A stretch of 23,085 bases of DNA from JADGAU01 sp045047105. GTDB lineage: Bacteria > Pseudomonadota > Gammaproteobacteria > GRL18. Under the pieces are notes generated by a model. It had not been told where the DNA came from and searched no databases. It saw only the letters and a list, made by a program, of their open reading frames with translations. The stretch is taken from the NCBI GenBank assembly GCA_045047105.1, contig JASFYQ010000079.1, positions 1 through 23,085 on the forward strand. Direction: 5' to 3'. The position numbers and the translations under genes were made by a program. This document shows positions 7,525-15,988 of this stretch, one piece after another; positions within the stretch are counted from its first letter, which is position 1, and each line of letters begins with the position of its first letter.

Positions 7525-7917
7525 ATGGATGATAGTAATTCTGAATATAAAGCACATATCCTCTTGGTTGACGATGGACAAGTAAACCGAATGCTAGGGG
7601 AAAAAATATTAAATAAGCTTTCTTATCAGGTTAGCTTGGCAAAAGATGGTCTAGATGCTATTGAAATAATAGAAAGCCAACCCAGCTCAACATTTTCTTT
7701 AGTCCTTATGGATTTGGAAATGCCCCGCCTAAGTGGTATACAGGCAGCTCAAATAATCAGAGAGAGAAAGCTTACTTATGCTCCTATCTTCGCTCTAACC
7801 TCGCATCAATCAGAAAAAACCCGAATTTTATGCCGTGAAGCAAAAATGAATGGCTATATTCAAAAACCGCTAAAGTTAGAGATTTTAGAGGAAATACTCG
7901 ACAGACTCTTTCTATAA
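7525..7917 (+). CDS. Stand-alone response-regulator receiver domain
   Basis: A 130-residue CheY-like receiver with no output domain. The acidic pair Asp 16-Asp 17 (ILLVDD), the phospho-acceptor Asp 63 (VLMDLEMPRLSG), the switch Thr 92 (FALTSH) and Lys 114 (YIQKPLK) are all present, so it should be phosphorylatable. The DLEMPxxSG context is typical of receivers cut from, or partnered with, hybrid histidine kinases. No kinase gene is adjacent, and the partner is unknown. There is no clear Shine-Dalgarno before the ATG. It is convergent with the dioxygenase gene, four bases between stops. Confidence 0.9.
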   Translation: MDDSNSEYKAHILLVDDGQVNRMLGEKILNKLSYQVSLAKDGLDAIEIIESQPSSTFSLVLMDLEMPRLSGIQAAQIIRERKLTYAPIFALTSHQSEKTRILCREAKMNGYIQKPLKLEILEEILDRLFL

Positions 7918-7921
7918 TAAA

Positions 7922-8821
7922 TCAGCTTATTAATTTATCAAAATATCTACCACGAAACATTAATCGATTCGATTGTTTAGGCTCATCAAATTGAGCACGG
8001 GTATGTAATACATTTCTGCATAATAGCCCCTGCCCTGGTTGAAGTTTGCCTTCAAATTGATAGTCCCCACCTTGTTTCATTATTTCGCGTAAAGCTTTTT
8101 CAGCGGCAATAATAGTATCGTTATCTTTCCAGATAGCATTCCTTTTCCTGGCACTATAACGCATATGTAAGTACTCACTTTGGTCAAACATAAATATCGG
8201 GCCGCTACGGTCAGGTCTAATTAACTCGCCATCAATAACATTTTTTGGAATAATTAAAGCATCTGGATCCATTAAAGCCCTAATATGTTCTGGATTTTTA
8301 TCTCGTAGCTGAATATAAACCATCTCAGGATCCAGTAGTTTATTTTCTCCACCCTGATGTGCTGGGCAAACACAATGTAATATCAAAGAATAGATTTGTT
8401 CATCCAGGCGGTTGTAATAGCCATCCGTATGCCAATTAATGGCTTTGTTGGAATAAGGGATATAATACTTATGTAGTCCTTGTTGATTCACCTGTAAAGC
8501 GGTAATGGCATCATTATCAGCACATTCATTATGATCCAGCTGGAGCATTGAAAATTGTTCACCTAGCTTCCTGACCCGCTCTTTATTTAGCTCAAAATCA
8601 TCAGAGATATTTACCTGTTTGGTTGCATATAAAACCATATTGGTTTGATCTAATATAGCCCCAAGTTGTTGTTTCTCGGCTGCTGTTAAATCAGCTGGAT
8701 TATTAACTTCAACTACCAGATCTTCAAGCTGCATAGGATAATTAGATAATTTTTTATCCCTCCATTTTTGGTAACTGGATTCATTGTTTAGGCTAAAATG
8801 ATTATTTACTAATGTTTGCAT
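7922..8821 (-). CDS. TauD/TfdA-like Fe(II)/2-oxoglutarate dioxygenase
   Basis: A 299-residue member of the TauD/TfdA fold. The iron triad can be read as His 131 and Asp 133 (NWHTDGYYN) and His 273 (RNVLHTRAQF). The likely 2-oxoglutarate-binding arginine is 286 or 290 (NRLMFRGRYF). Family knowledge says such enzymes hydroxylate or desulfonate small substrates using O2 and 2-oxoglutarate. The substrate cannot be told, and nothing nearby (no ABC transporter for taurine or alkanesulfonate) supports taurine use. The gene is divergent from argH across about 200 bases. It has no obvious Shine-Dalgarno before its ATG. Confidence 0.85.
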   Translation of the reverse strand: MQTLVNNHFSLNNESSYQKWRDKKLSNYPMQLEDLVVEVNNPADLTAAEKQQLGAILDQTNMVLYATKQVNISDDFELNKERVRKLGEQFSMLQLDHNECADNDAITALQVNQQGLHKYYIPYSNKAINWHTDGYYNRLDEQIYSLILHCVCPAHQGGENKLLDPEMVYIQLRDKNPEHIRALMDPDALIIPKNVIDGELIRPDRSGPIFMFDQSEYLHMRYSARKRNAIWKDNDTIIAAEKALREIMKQGGDYQFEGKLQPGQGLLCRNVLHTRAQFDEPKQSNRLMFRGRYFDKLIS

Positions 8822-8930
8822 AGTATTGTATTTTAAAAATATTTTATAAAGGAGTAACTAATGTTGTGAATAGTTTATAATAAGCACATTAGATATACAA
8901 ATAATATAATGTGTATTTTTGGGATTGTTG

Positions 8931-9014
8931 ATGTTGAATAAAACCAGTCTAATAGCTGAAAGCTTAGCAGCCCCTAATACCTCTTGCCATAATAAAAAAA
9001 CAGAATTTAAATAA
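8931..9014 (+). CDS. Possible 27-codon leader ORF upstream of argH
   Basis: ATG at 8931 with GGGA at 8921-8924 upstream opens a 27-codon frame (starts MLNKTSLIAES, ends NKKTEFK) that stops with TAA at 9012-9014, three bases before the argH ATG. argH itself has no visible Shine-Dalgarno, so ribosomes finishing this ORF could re-initiate at argH. There is no run of arginine codons, so a classical attenuator is not indicated. The short length makes chance occurrence quite possible. Confidence 0.3.
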   Translation: MLNKTSLIAESLAAPNTSCHNKKTEFK

Positions 9015-9017
9015 CCA

Positions 9018-10430
9018 ATGTCAACAATAAGCCCAGCTACAAAAAATACCCAGGAAAAACCATGGAATGGACGTTTCACAGAACCTACAGATAGTTTTGT
9101 CGAAGCCTTTACTGCATCTGTCAGTTTTGATCAACGCCTTTATCACTACGATATTATGGGCTCAATAGCGCATGCAAAAATGCTTAACCATGTGGGAATT
9201 CTGAGTGAGAAGGAATTACAACAAATAGTGGATGGTTTAGCACAAATTGAGCAGCAAATAGAACAGGGTAAATTTGAGTGGTCTATCAGCCTTGAAGATG
9301 TACATATGAATATTGAGGCTGCATTAACAGGCCTTATTGGCATTACTGGCAAAAAATTACATACCGGGCGCTCACGTAATGATCAAGTTGCCACTGATAT
9401 CAGGCTTTATTTACGTGATGAAATTAACTTAATTATTCAGGAACTCAAACGTTTACAAGGGGCTTTAATTAACCTGGCTGAACAACATGCTGATACCATT
9501 ATGCCTGGTTTTACTCATTTACAAACTGCCCAACCCATTACTTATGGACATCACATGTTAGCCTGGTTTGAAAGCCTACAGCGTGATAGCAGCCGTTTTA
9601 GTGATTGCTTAAAACGCGTAAATAGTTTACCTCTGGGCGCAGCCGCTTTAGCAGGTACGACTTATCCTATTGATCGCCAATACACCGCACAATTGCTGGG
9701 TTTTGAAAATATTTGCGAAAATTCTCTTGATGCAGTGAGTGACCGTGATTTTGCCATTGAATTCACTTCCAGTGCCGCTCTATTAATGACACATTTATCT
9801 CGTTTTTCAGAAGAATTGGTTATCTGGTCTTCTGCTCAATTTGATTTTATTGATCTGGGAGACAGCTTTTGTACGGGCTCATCCATTATGCCGCAGAAGA
9901 AAAACCCTGATGTTCCTGAATTAGTGAGAGGTAAAACAGGCAGAGTAACCGGGCATTTAATCTCATTATTAACCTTGATGAAATCGCAACCACTTGCTTA
10001 TAATAAAGATAATCAGGAAGATAAAGAGCCTTTATTTGATACTATTGATACCCTAAAAGGTAGTTTAAAAGTGTATGCAGATATGATGGCGCAGGTAACT
10101 ATTAAAAAGGAAAATATGAAAGCTGCAGCCAGAAGTGGTTTTTCTACCGCAACTGATTTAGCCGATTATTTAGTTAGAGCAGGAATTGCTTTTAGAGATT
10201 CGCATGATATTGTGGGTAAAGCAGTACGTTTGGGGGTAGATACAGGGCGTGACTTAAGTGAAATCCCACTACACGAGTTACAGCAATTTTCAGACCAAAT
10301 AAAAGCAGATGTCTACGATGTTTTAACTCTAGAAGGTTCAGTAGCGGCTCGAGACCATATTGGTGGTACGGCCCCCAAACAGGTTTTAAAAGCAGTTAAA
10401 AGAGCACGTACTCGTCTAGAAAGTAAGTAA
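9018..10430 (+). CDS. argH: Argininosuccinate lyase
   Basis: A 470-residue enzyme that splits argininosuccinate into arginine and fumarate, the last step of arginine synthesis. Clear landmarks are the N-terminal WNGRFTEPTDSFVEAF, HTGRSRNDQVATDIRL at 115-130, GFTHLQTAQP with catalytic His 167, and the fumarate-lyase signature GSSIMPQKKNPDVPE from residue 287, including the catalytic Ser near 289. Length matches the family. The start at 9018 is the only Met placed correctly before WNGRF, although it lacks a Shine-Dalgarno (see the leader ORF at 8931). It runs into cyaA with a 12-base gap, so the two form an operon. Confidence 0.98.
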   Translation: MSTISPATKNTQEKPWNGRFTEPTDSFVEAFTASVSFDQRLYHYDIMGSIAHAKMLNHVGILSEKELQQIVDGLAQIEQQIEQGKFEWSISLEDVHMNIEAALTGLIGITGKKLHTGRSRNDQVATDIRLYLRDEINLIIQELKRLQGALINLAEQHADTIMPGFTHLQTAQPITYGHHMLAWFESLQRDSSRFSDCLKRVNSLPLGAAALAGTTYPIDRQYTAQLLGFENICENSLDAVSDRDFAIEFTSSAALLMTHLSRFSEELVIWSSAQFDFIDLGDSFCTGSSIMPQKKNPDVPELVRGKTGRVTGHLISLLTLMKSQPLAYNKDNQEDKEPLFDTIDTLKGSLKVYADMMAQVTIKKENMKAAARSGFSTATDLADYLVRAGIAFRDSHDIVGKAVRLGVDTGRDLSEIPLHELQQFSDQIKADVYDVLTLEGSVAARDHIGGTAPKQVLKAVKRARTRLESK

Positions 10431-10442
10431 ATACGAGTAATA

Positions 10443-13319
10443 ATGAAATTAAGCCATCAAAAGCATTCTTCAGTTAGTGCATTAAATACGCAACAGTATG
10501 ATTTTGATAAAATTTTAAATCATTTTAAACGTATTAATGATATTCGCTTACAACGTACCAGTAATGCTTTAACCAATAGACAAAAGGAATTTTTATTACT
10601 TTTACCTCTCCTATTTCATGTCAATCACCCTACTCTGCCAGGCTTTTCAGGTAGCAATTGTCCCATTGGAATTCCAGGTTTTAGCCCAACTGCTGAAATG
10701 AAATTGTTAGCTAAACGGATGGCAAAAAGTTATAACTATAAACATCAGGCATACCATCAATACGATATTTCTGCAATATATTTTATGGGCAGTCCTGGTT
10801 CGGTTGCTTATTCTAAGGACAGTGATTTTGATATCTGGCTATGCCATCGTGAAGATCTCAGTGCTGAGCAAATTGAAACCTTATATCGAAAAACGATATT
10901 AATTAGTCAATGGGCTGAAGAGATTAATTTGGATGTAACTATTTTTTTGGTTAACCCCAAAGAATTCCGAGAAGGTAAATACACCCCACTTTCGATAGAA
11001 AGCAGCGGCTCAACACAACAATTATTATTATTAGAAGAATTTTATAGAACGGCAATTTTAATTGCAGGAAAATATCCTATCTGGTGGATTGTACCGCCCG
11101 AAGAAGAGATAAATTATAATTTATACGTTGATGCTATTGAAGGGAAACGGTTAATTTTCTCTAATGATTATATTAATTTAGGATCGGTTGCAAATATTCC
11201 TGCAGATGAATTTTTTGGAGCTACACTATGGCATATATATAAGGGTATAGATTCACCATATAAATCTTTATTAAAGTTATTATTAATGGAAGCCTATGCC
11301 AGTGAATTTCCTCATATTAAATTACTCAGTTTTGAATATAAAAAACACATCTATCAAGATAAAAAAATTGATGTAGATAATATTGATCCCTATTTACTGC
11401 TACTTGAAAAATTAACTTCCTATCTTCAAAATCAGCAACCGCTAAATAACGACCGACTGGAATTAATCAGGCAATGCTTTTATTTAAAAGTACACTGCCC
11501 GATGAGTAAAATAAAAAATAATCAAAATAATTCCTGGCAAATTAGTATTATGCAGAATTTAGTTAAACAATGGGGCTGGAATTCATTTTATATTAAAATG
11601 CTGGATTTTCAGGATAACTGGAAAATAAACGATGTTATCAATGAACAAAAAAAATTGGTTCCAGCACTTACTTTAAGTTATAAAAAATTATCTGATTTTT
11701 TTAGTATTCACCACAATGCCAGTCGTATTAGCCAACGTGATTTACATGTTTTAGGGCGTAAATTATACGCAGCATTTGAACGTAAAGCGGGCAAAGTCGA
11801 AATTGTAAACCGTCAATATAGAAATCAGCTTTTAGAAGAACATATTTCTTTACACCAGTTTACCAATAACAAACAAATGCATGGCTGGAAATTATTTCTG
11901 GGCATTGTTGGACTTGCGGAAGTAGAAAATAAAGATGCACTAAATCAATCGGCCTACCTGATGAAATTGATCAGTTGGCTGTATTTTAATAAAGTAATTA
12001 ATCAGCAAACCAAGTTTTTGGTATTTGACCAAAAAAATAATCGTATTGCAGAACATGAAATTCAAAACATTATAGCTGAATTAAACCAGAATTACCCTGA
12101 TAACTCATTGCCTCCAGCAACTATTGATGAGCTGTCTAAACCCGCTATTATTGAAAGTAGTAATTTATTTATTAATGTAGGTTTTGACCCTTTTAATGGC
12201 AATGAAAAAGCAGGAAGCCAGGTTGCTACCAGCCGTACAGACTCCTTTAAATATGGTGCAATGTATAGCAATTTAGTATTTAGTATCGATCTGATTTTTA
12301 ATACCTCATGGAAGGAAGTTATGTTTTTCCATTACGAAGGTGAAAAAGGTATTTTAGATTGTATTAGTCAGTATTTACGCTGGAACAGCAAAAAAAACCA
12401 GCAGCTTATTTTACCTCATAATTGCAGTTCTTTCTCCTCTTCACGAGGCGCAACTATTGCTAATCGCGTAAATGAGGTTATTAAAGATATAGTACTAAGC
12501 TTTAGAGCTGCAGCAGGTTCAAATCAGCGTTATGTTTTTGCAATTGAACGAGCCTACTATTTATTTGCTTTTGAGGGGGATAAACCGCAATTTAAAAAAT
12601 TAGAAAATTATAGAGCACTAATATTTGAGCTGTCAAAACCAAGCCAGGAATTTAGTTCTTTAACAGTAGAAAAACATGCAACCGATGATTTAGTTTTACC
12701 TGCTATATATCAAAAAAATTGTGCTAACCAGGTACAGTTTTTTTATTTTAATCATATAAAAAATGTAGATATCTATATTTTGGACAATTTTGGTGATTTA
12801 TACTATCAGCGCCTGGCAATAGAGCAACAAAATGTTCATATTAATCACTATATTTTATTTTTAAATTCTATTATAAATCGCTTACAATTCGACCCTAATA
12901 GGGATATGACACTGGATTTTGAAAATGATATTGGCCTGTCTATTTACCAGATGAGTCGACAAGCTAATAAGTTAAAAATAAAAAAACAGCAGACCAATCA
13001 ATTTCCTTTGCCAAAACAATTTTTAAATATTCAGGCAATTGGTAATCCATCCAATATTTCAACTGAGCATTTTTCAATTTTCTGTGATGATATCGAGTTT
13101 TCTGCTCTTGACCATGGTAATCAAGTATACCTGGAACTGGCAAAATATGTTGTAAGTAATAGACCTAGCGGCTTACGTTACCCAATTTATATTACTGATA
13201 TGGATCTCAGTGTTAACCTTATGGAAAGTGAAGGTTTTCAATCAATATACATCAGTCAACTGCTAAAATATAAGCAAGAAATTGAAAAAAAATTAAACCT
13301 GGCAATTAAACAAGTATAG
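10443..13319 (+). CDS. cyaA: Class I adenylate cyclase
   Basis: A 958-residue protein of the enterobacterial-type class I adenylate cyclases, which make cAMP from ATP. The nucleotidyltransferase core is at residues 116-135 (FMGSPGSVAYSKDSDFDIWLCH), with metal-binding Asp 128 and Asp 130 corresponding to the SDLDIW motif of E. coli CyaA. The earlier IPGFSP block (77-82) and the later SWQISIMQNLVKQWGW segment (near 370) also fit the family. It is somewhat longer than the E. coli enzyme (848 residues), the extra length lying in the C-terminal regulatory half. It lies 12 bases behind argH. Only a weak GAG precedes its ATG. In an organism with class I CyaA a CRP-type receptor is expected elsewhere. 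Confidence 0.95.
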   Translation: MKLSHQKHSSVSALNTQQYDFDKILNHFKRINDIRLQRTSNALTNRQKEFLLLLPLLFHVNHPTLPGFSGSNCPIGIPGFSPTAEMKLLAKRMAKSYNYKHQAYHQYDISAIYFMGSPGSVAYSKDSDFDIWLCHREDLSAEQIETLYRKTILISQWAEEINLDVTIFLVNPKEFREGKYTPLSIESSGSTQQLLLLEEFYRTAILIAGKYPIWWIVPPEEEINYNLYVDAIEGKRLIFSNDYINLGSVANIPADEFFGATLWHIYKGIDSPYKSLLKLLLMEAYASEFPHIKLLSFEYKKHIYQDKKIDVDNIDPYLLLLEKLTSYLQNQQPLNNDRLELIRQCFYLKVHCPMSKIKNNQNNSWQISIMQNLVKQWGWNSFYIKMLDFQDNWKINDVINEQKKLVPALTLSYKKLSDFFSIHHNASRISQRDLHVLGRKLYAAFERKAGKVEIVNRQYRNQLLEEHISLHQFTNNKQMHGWKLFLGIVGLAEVENKDALNQSAYLMKLISWLYFNKVINQQTKFLVFDQKNNRIAEHEIQNIIAELNQNYPDNSLPPATIDELSKPAIIESSNLFINVGFDPFNGNEKAGSQVATSRTDSFKYGAMYSNLVFSIDLIFNTSWKEVMFFHYEGEKGILDCISQYLRWNSKKNQQLILPHNCSSFSSSRGATIANRVNEVIKDIVLSFRAAAGSNQRYVFAIERAYYLFAFEGDKPQFKKLENYRALIFELSKPSQEFSSLTVEKHATDDLVLPAIYQKNCANQVQFFYFNHIKNVDIYILDNFGDLYYQRLAIEQQNVHINHYILFLNSIINRLQFDPNRDMTLDFENDIGLSIYQMSRQANKLKIKKQQTNQFPLPKQFLNIQAIGNPSNISTEHFSIFCDDIEFSALDHGNQVYLELAKYVVSNRPSGLRYPIYITDMDLSVNLMESEGFQSIYISQLLKYKQEIEKKLNLAIKQV

Positions 13320-13325
13320 AAATAT

Positions 13326-13352
13326 TAAAGTAATTTCTTGTACATCCGATAT
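13326..13352 (+). promoter_or_regulatory. Sigma-28 (FliA)-like promoter of the chemoreceptor
   Basis: TAAAGTAA at 13326-13333, exactly 11 bases, then TCCGATAT at 13345-13352. The established sigma-28 consensus is TAAAGTTT-N11-GCCGATAA, so 12 of 16 positions match with ideal spacing and an intact CCGATA core. It begins 7 bases after the cyaA stop and lies about 50 bases before the receptor's ATG. Confidence 0.6.
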
Positions 13353-13365
13353 ATTTTACTACAAT
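13338..13365 (+). promoter_or_regulatory. Overlapping sigma-70-like promoter of the chemoreceptor
   Basis: TTGTAC (13338-13343) and TACAAT (13360-13365), 16 bases apart, overlap the sigma-28-like site. The gene could have both housekeeping and flagellar control, or only one site may be real. Confidence 0.35.
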
Positions 13366-13403
13366 TAAATATAATTCTTTTTTATATATAGATAATAATT
13401 TCC

Positions 13404-15515
13404 ATGATGACACCTTTAAAACTATCCATAAAAAACAAATTACACTTATCATATTTATTCTTTATTGTGCTTATTATTGTAGGTGGAACTACAACCTATA
13501 TGCAAAATCACGATAATAAAAGAATTGTAAAGTCGGTTTTGCAAGAGCATATGCCAGTAGTACATAGCTTTTATGAAGTACAAAAAGACATTAAACAACT
13601 CACTTCATCAGTTGGTTTATACTTATTAAGCCAGGAAAAAAACTACCAGCAAGATTATACAAATAAGTATGCAGATTTAATAACCAGGCTTAACTCAATA
13701 CAAGGGAATTATTCACAACAATCCAATACTACACTTGCAGATAAAACCTCAGGAATTATTCATTCAATACAGCAGTTGAATAAATATCTTGTTGATATAA
13801 TGGTAATAGGTGTTGATGATTTAAAAAACAAGCCTGCTCTGGCTTATGCAGGGACAGGGCTCTCTCCCATCTATAATCAGATGATTCAAGTTACTTCATT
13901 AATGATTGATTCTCGTGAAGAAGATCAAGAGCAAGCGGAAGAAATTATCAGTGCTATTTATAAAATTAGAGGAAATTTTATAAATATCTCTAGAGCAATG
14001 ACCGTATTTCTTTCTTTTAGAAATGACTCTAGCCAACAAATGATAAGTAATTTAATTGATGTAATTAAACAAAAACTCATTGAGCTAACCGAATATCAGG
14101 ATAATTTTAGTTTTGAGCAAGAAAATGGCATGGAGCAGTTAACCTCGCTGTTTGATAAATATAATGAGGGAATAGGTATTATTATTCCGTTACATCTTGG
14201 CAGTGCATGGCGCAAAGATACCCAGATGTTACAAGATTTTATTAGCCCCTTATTAATAAAAATAAATAAACAGGTAGATTACCTGCAACATCAGGAAGAA
14301 GAACGAGCTGAAAACAAAATCGCGGTTTTATTTGCCCAACTACAAAGGTCAAACTTACTTAACATCTGGAGCATAATCGTTTCTATAGTATTTGCTATAT
14401 TGGTAGTTATTATTATTCAACTTATAGTAATTCGACGCCTAAAATTAACTGAACAGGCAATGCTGGCTATTTCTGATGGCGGTCTGGACTATAGTCTGGA
14501 TGAAAAAGGGCATGATGAATTAAGCAGTGTATCTAAAAGCTTTAATTCCTTCGTGGGAAAAATAAAAAATATTGTTGATTTAGTGATACAGTCCTCAGCT
14601 ACTTTGGCCCATGAAGCGACTAAAATGAAAAGCATTACTCTAAGTTCTCAAGACCTGGCCAGTGCACAATTACGTCTGGTAGAAAATGTCTCGAAGCAAA
14701 TGCAACAGAGCAGTGAACAGGTTGAACAAGTTTCTGATCATGCAAAAGAAGCAAGTGTTGCTGTTGAAAAAGCCAGATTAAGAGTTGAAGAAGGCCGCAG
14801 CATTATTGAAAGTAGTATTTTATCTATTGACGAAATTGCTAAGGATGTTGCTAACTCATCTAAGGTAGTTGAAACTTTGGCTGAATATGCTAAGAGTATT
14901 GGCTTTGTAGTAGAAGTTATTCAAAGTATTTCAGAGCAGACCAATTTGCTGGCATTAAATGCGGCTATTGAAGCGGCAAGAGCAGGAGAAGCAGGTAGAG
15001 GATTTGCGGTAGTTGCAGATGAAGTAAGATCTTTATCACAAAAAATTCAATCAGAAACTACTACTATTTCAGAGAAAATATCTAATTTACAAAAGGCTTC
15101 AATAGCAATTTTTGATAGTATGGCATTGACTAGAGAAAATACTTCCCAAAGTGTAGATTTATCCAGACAGGCTGGTTCTGAATTTGATAATATTGTTAAA
15201 GAAATCACTACTATTACCGATATGAATCTACAAATATCAGCAGCGGCAGAATTACAATTGGATGGAAATAATAGTATTACCAAACGTTTATTTGAGTTAA
15301 CTATTATGTCTCAAACCTCTGCTAATGCTGCTGCCGAAGCATCTGCTTCCGGGCAAGAATTCCAGTCTATGGCAGAGCAATTACATGCCATTGTTGAACG
15401 TTTTGTTAATGATAAATCTCAAGTCAAAACATCAGTGCTACAAACTAAAAACTCTACAACTAAAACTGCCAAGCCAGTAAATAATCAGGATAATGGGGAT
15501 ATAGAACTTTTTTGA
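13404..15515 (+). CDS. Methyl-accepting chemotaxis protein
   Basis: A 703-residue transmembrane chemoreceptor. TM1 is at about 14-32. A long, mostly helical periplasmic sensor domain covers about 33-318; it is larger than a plain four-helix bundle of about 150 residues and may be a double or extended helical-bundle module. TM2 is at about 320-343, HAMP at about 344-395, then a cytoplasmic coiled coil. The highly conserved signalling tip is at about 505-547 (VIEQ-type SISEQTNLLALNAAIEAARAGE followed by GRGFAVVADEVRSLSQ). It should form CheA/CheW arrays and steer flagella or pili; the ligand is unknown. The C-terminus lacks an obvious CheR-tethering pentapeptide. A sigma-28-like promoter immediately upstream suggests co-regulation with flagellar genes. 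Confidence 0.95.
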   Translation: MMTPLKLSIKNKLHLSYLFFIVLIIVGGTTTYMQNHDNKRIVKSVLQEHMPVVHSFYEVQKDIKQLTSSVGLYLLSQEKNYQQDYTNKYADLITRLNSIQGNYSQQSNTTLADKTSGIIHSIQQLNKYLVDIMVIGVDDLKNKPALAYAGTGLSPIYNQMIQVTSLMIDSREEDQEQAEEIISAIYKIRGNFINISRAMTVFLSFRNDSSQQMISNLIDVIKQKLIELTEYQDNFSFEQENGMEQLTSLFDKYNEGIGIIIPLHLGSAWRKDTQMLQDFISPLLIKINKQVDYLQHQEEERAENKIAVLFAQLQRSNLLNIWSIIVSIVFAILVVIIIQLIVIRRLKLTEQAMLAISDGGLDYSLDEKGHDELSSVSKSFNSFVGKIKNIVDLVIQSSATLAHEATKMKSITLSSQDLASAQLRLVENVSKQMQQSSEQVEQVSDHAKEASVAVEKARLRVEEGRSIIESSILSIDEIAKDVANSSKVVETLAEYAKSIGFVVEVIQSISEQTNLLALNAAIEAARAGEAGRGFAVVADEVRSLSQKIQSETTTISEKISNLQKASIAIFDSMALTRENTSQSVDLSRQAGSEFDNIVKEITTITDMNLQISAAAELQLDGNNSITKRLFELTIMSQTSANAAAEASASGQEFQSMAEQLHAIVERFVNDKSQVKTSVLQTKNSTTKTAKPVNNQDNGDIELF

Positions 15516-15525
15516 TTTCTTGGGT

Positions 15526-15531
15526 TATAAT
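15526..15531 (+). promoter_or_regulatory. -10-like TATAAT upstream of the yajD-like gene
   Basis: A perfect TATAAT 11 bases after the receptor stop. The predicted start of transcription, about 15538, favours translation of the HNH gene from ATG 15571 rather than TTG 15520. No good -35 is visible. Confidence 0.35.
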
Positions 15532-15570
15532 AGAATTTTAAATAATTCATATAATAAGTTTAATAACATC

Positions 15571-15972
15571 ATGGTTGGCAGACGTTTAATTAAAAAAAAG
15601 AAAAAAACTACTCCTGGTAAGTTGGATCAAATTGTTCAGGCTGCCCGCAGTAATATCTCTGAACGAGATAAAGGCTATCGTGAGCAATCGCTTAAACTAC
15701 ATCCATGGATCTGTGGACGCTGTGGCAAAGAATTTACCCGCGAAAATTTACATTTATTAACAGTACACCATATGGATCATAATCACGATAATAATCCATC
15801 CGATGGTAGCAACTGGGAAAATTTGTGTATCTACTGCCATGATCGCGAACATCAAAAAATACATGACTTTGAACAATACGGTGACTTAGGTAATGCTGGA
15901 TCAGGTATTGGTAGCGAAGCACCTGCAAATAACCCATTTGCTAATTTACAAGAGCAAATGAATAAGTCTTAA
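15571..15972 (+). CDS. yajD: YajD-like HNH endonuclease-family protein
   Basis: A 133-residue protein from ATG 15571. The longer frame from TTG 15520 adds 17 residues and would start upstream of the TATAAT at 15526. The core is nearly colinear with E. coli YajD as I know it: KGYREQSLKLHPWICGRCGKEF, then LTVHHMDHNHDNNPSDGSNWENLCIYCHDREH, ending NPFANLQEQMNKS. Two CxxC pairs (CGRC, CIYC) form the structural zinc site, and the HHxDH segment plus the later Asn and His make the HNH beta-beta-alpha metal motif. The N-terminus carries a run of five lysines that may bind nucleic acid. Cellular role is not established. It is convergent with the pilin operon (16-base gap). Confidence 0.88.
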   Translation: MVGRRLIKKKKKTTPGKLDQIVQAARSNISERDKGYREQSLKLHPWICGRCGKEFTRENLHLLTVHHMDHNHDNNPSDGSNWENLCIYCHDREHQKIHDFEQYGDLGNAGSGIGSEAPANNPFANLQEQMNKS

Positions 15973-15988
15973 GTTATAAAAAGTAAAT

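Noticed and set aside
8851..8869. AGGAG followed by ATG TTG TGA between the dioxygenase gene and argH
   Set aside because: A two-codon frame behind a good Shine-Dalgarno is curious, but nothing shows it is transcribed in this direction or used.
8860..8890. CRP-type site near TGTGA upstream of argH-cyaA
   Set aside because: Only one half-site (TTGTGA) is present; the second half does not match TCACA at the right spacing.
8858..9079. 73-residue minus-strand frame across the argH start
   Set aside because: It overlaps the argH N-terminus and the promoter region and shows no motif; a chance frame in AT-rich DNA.
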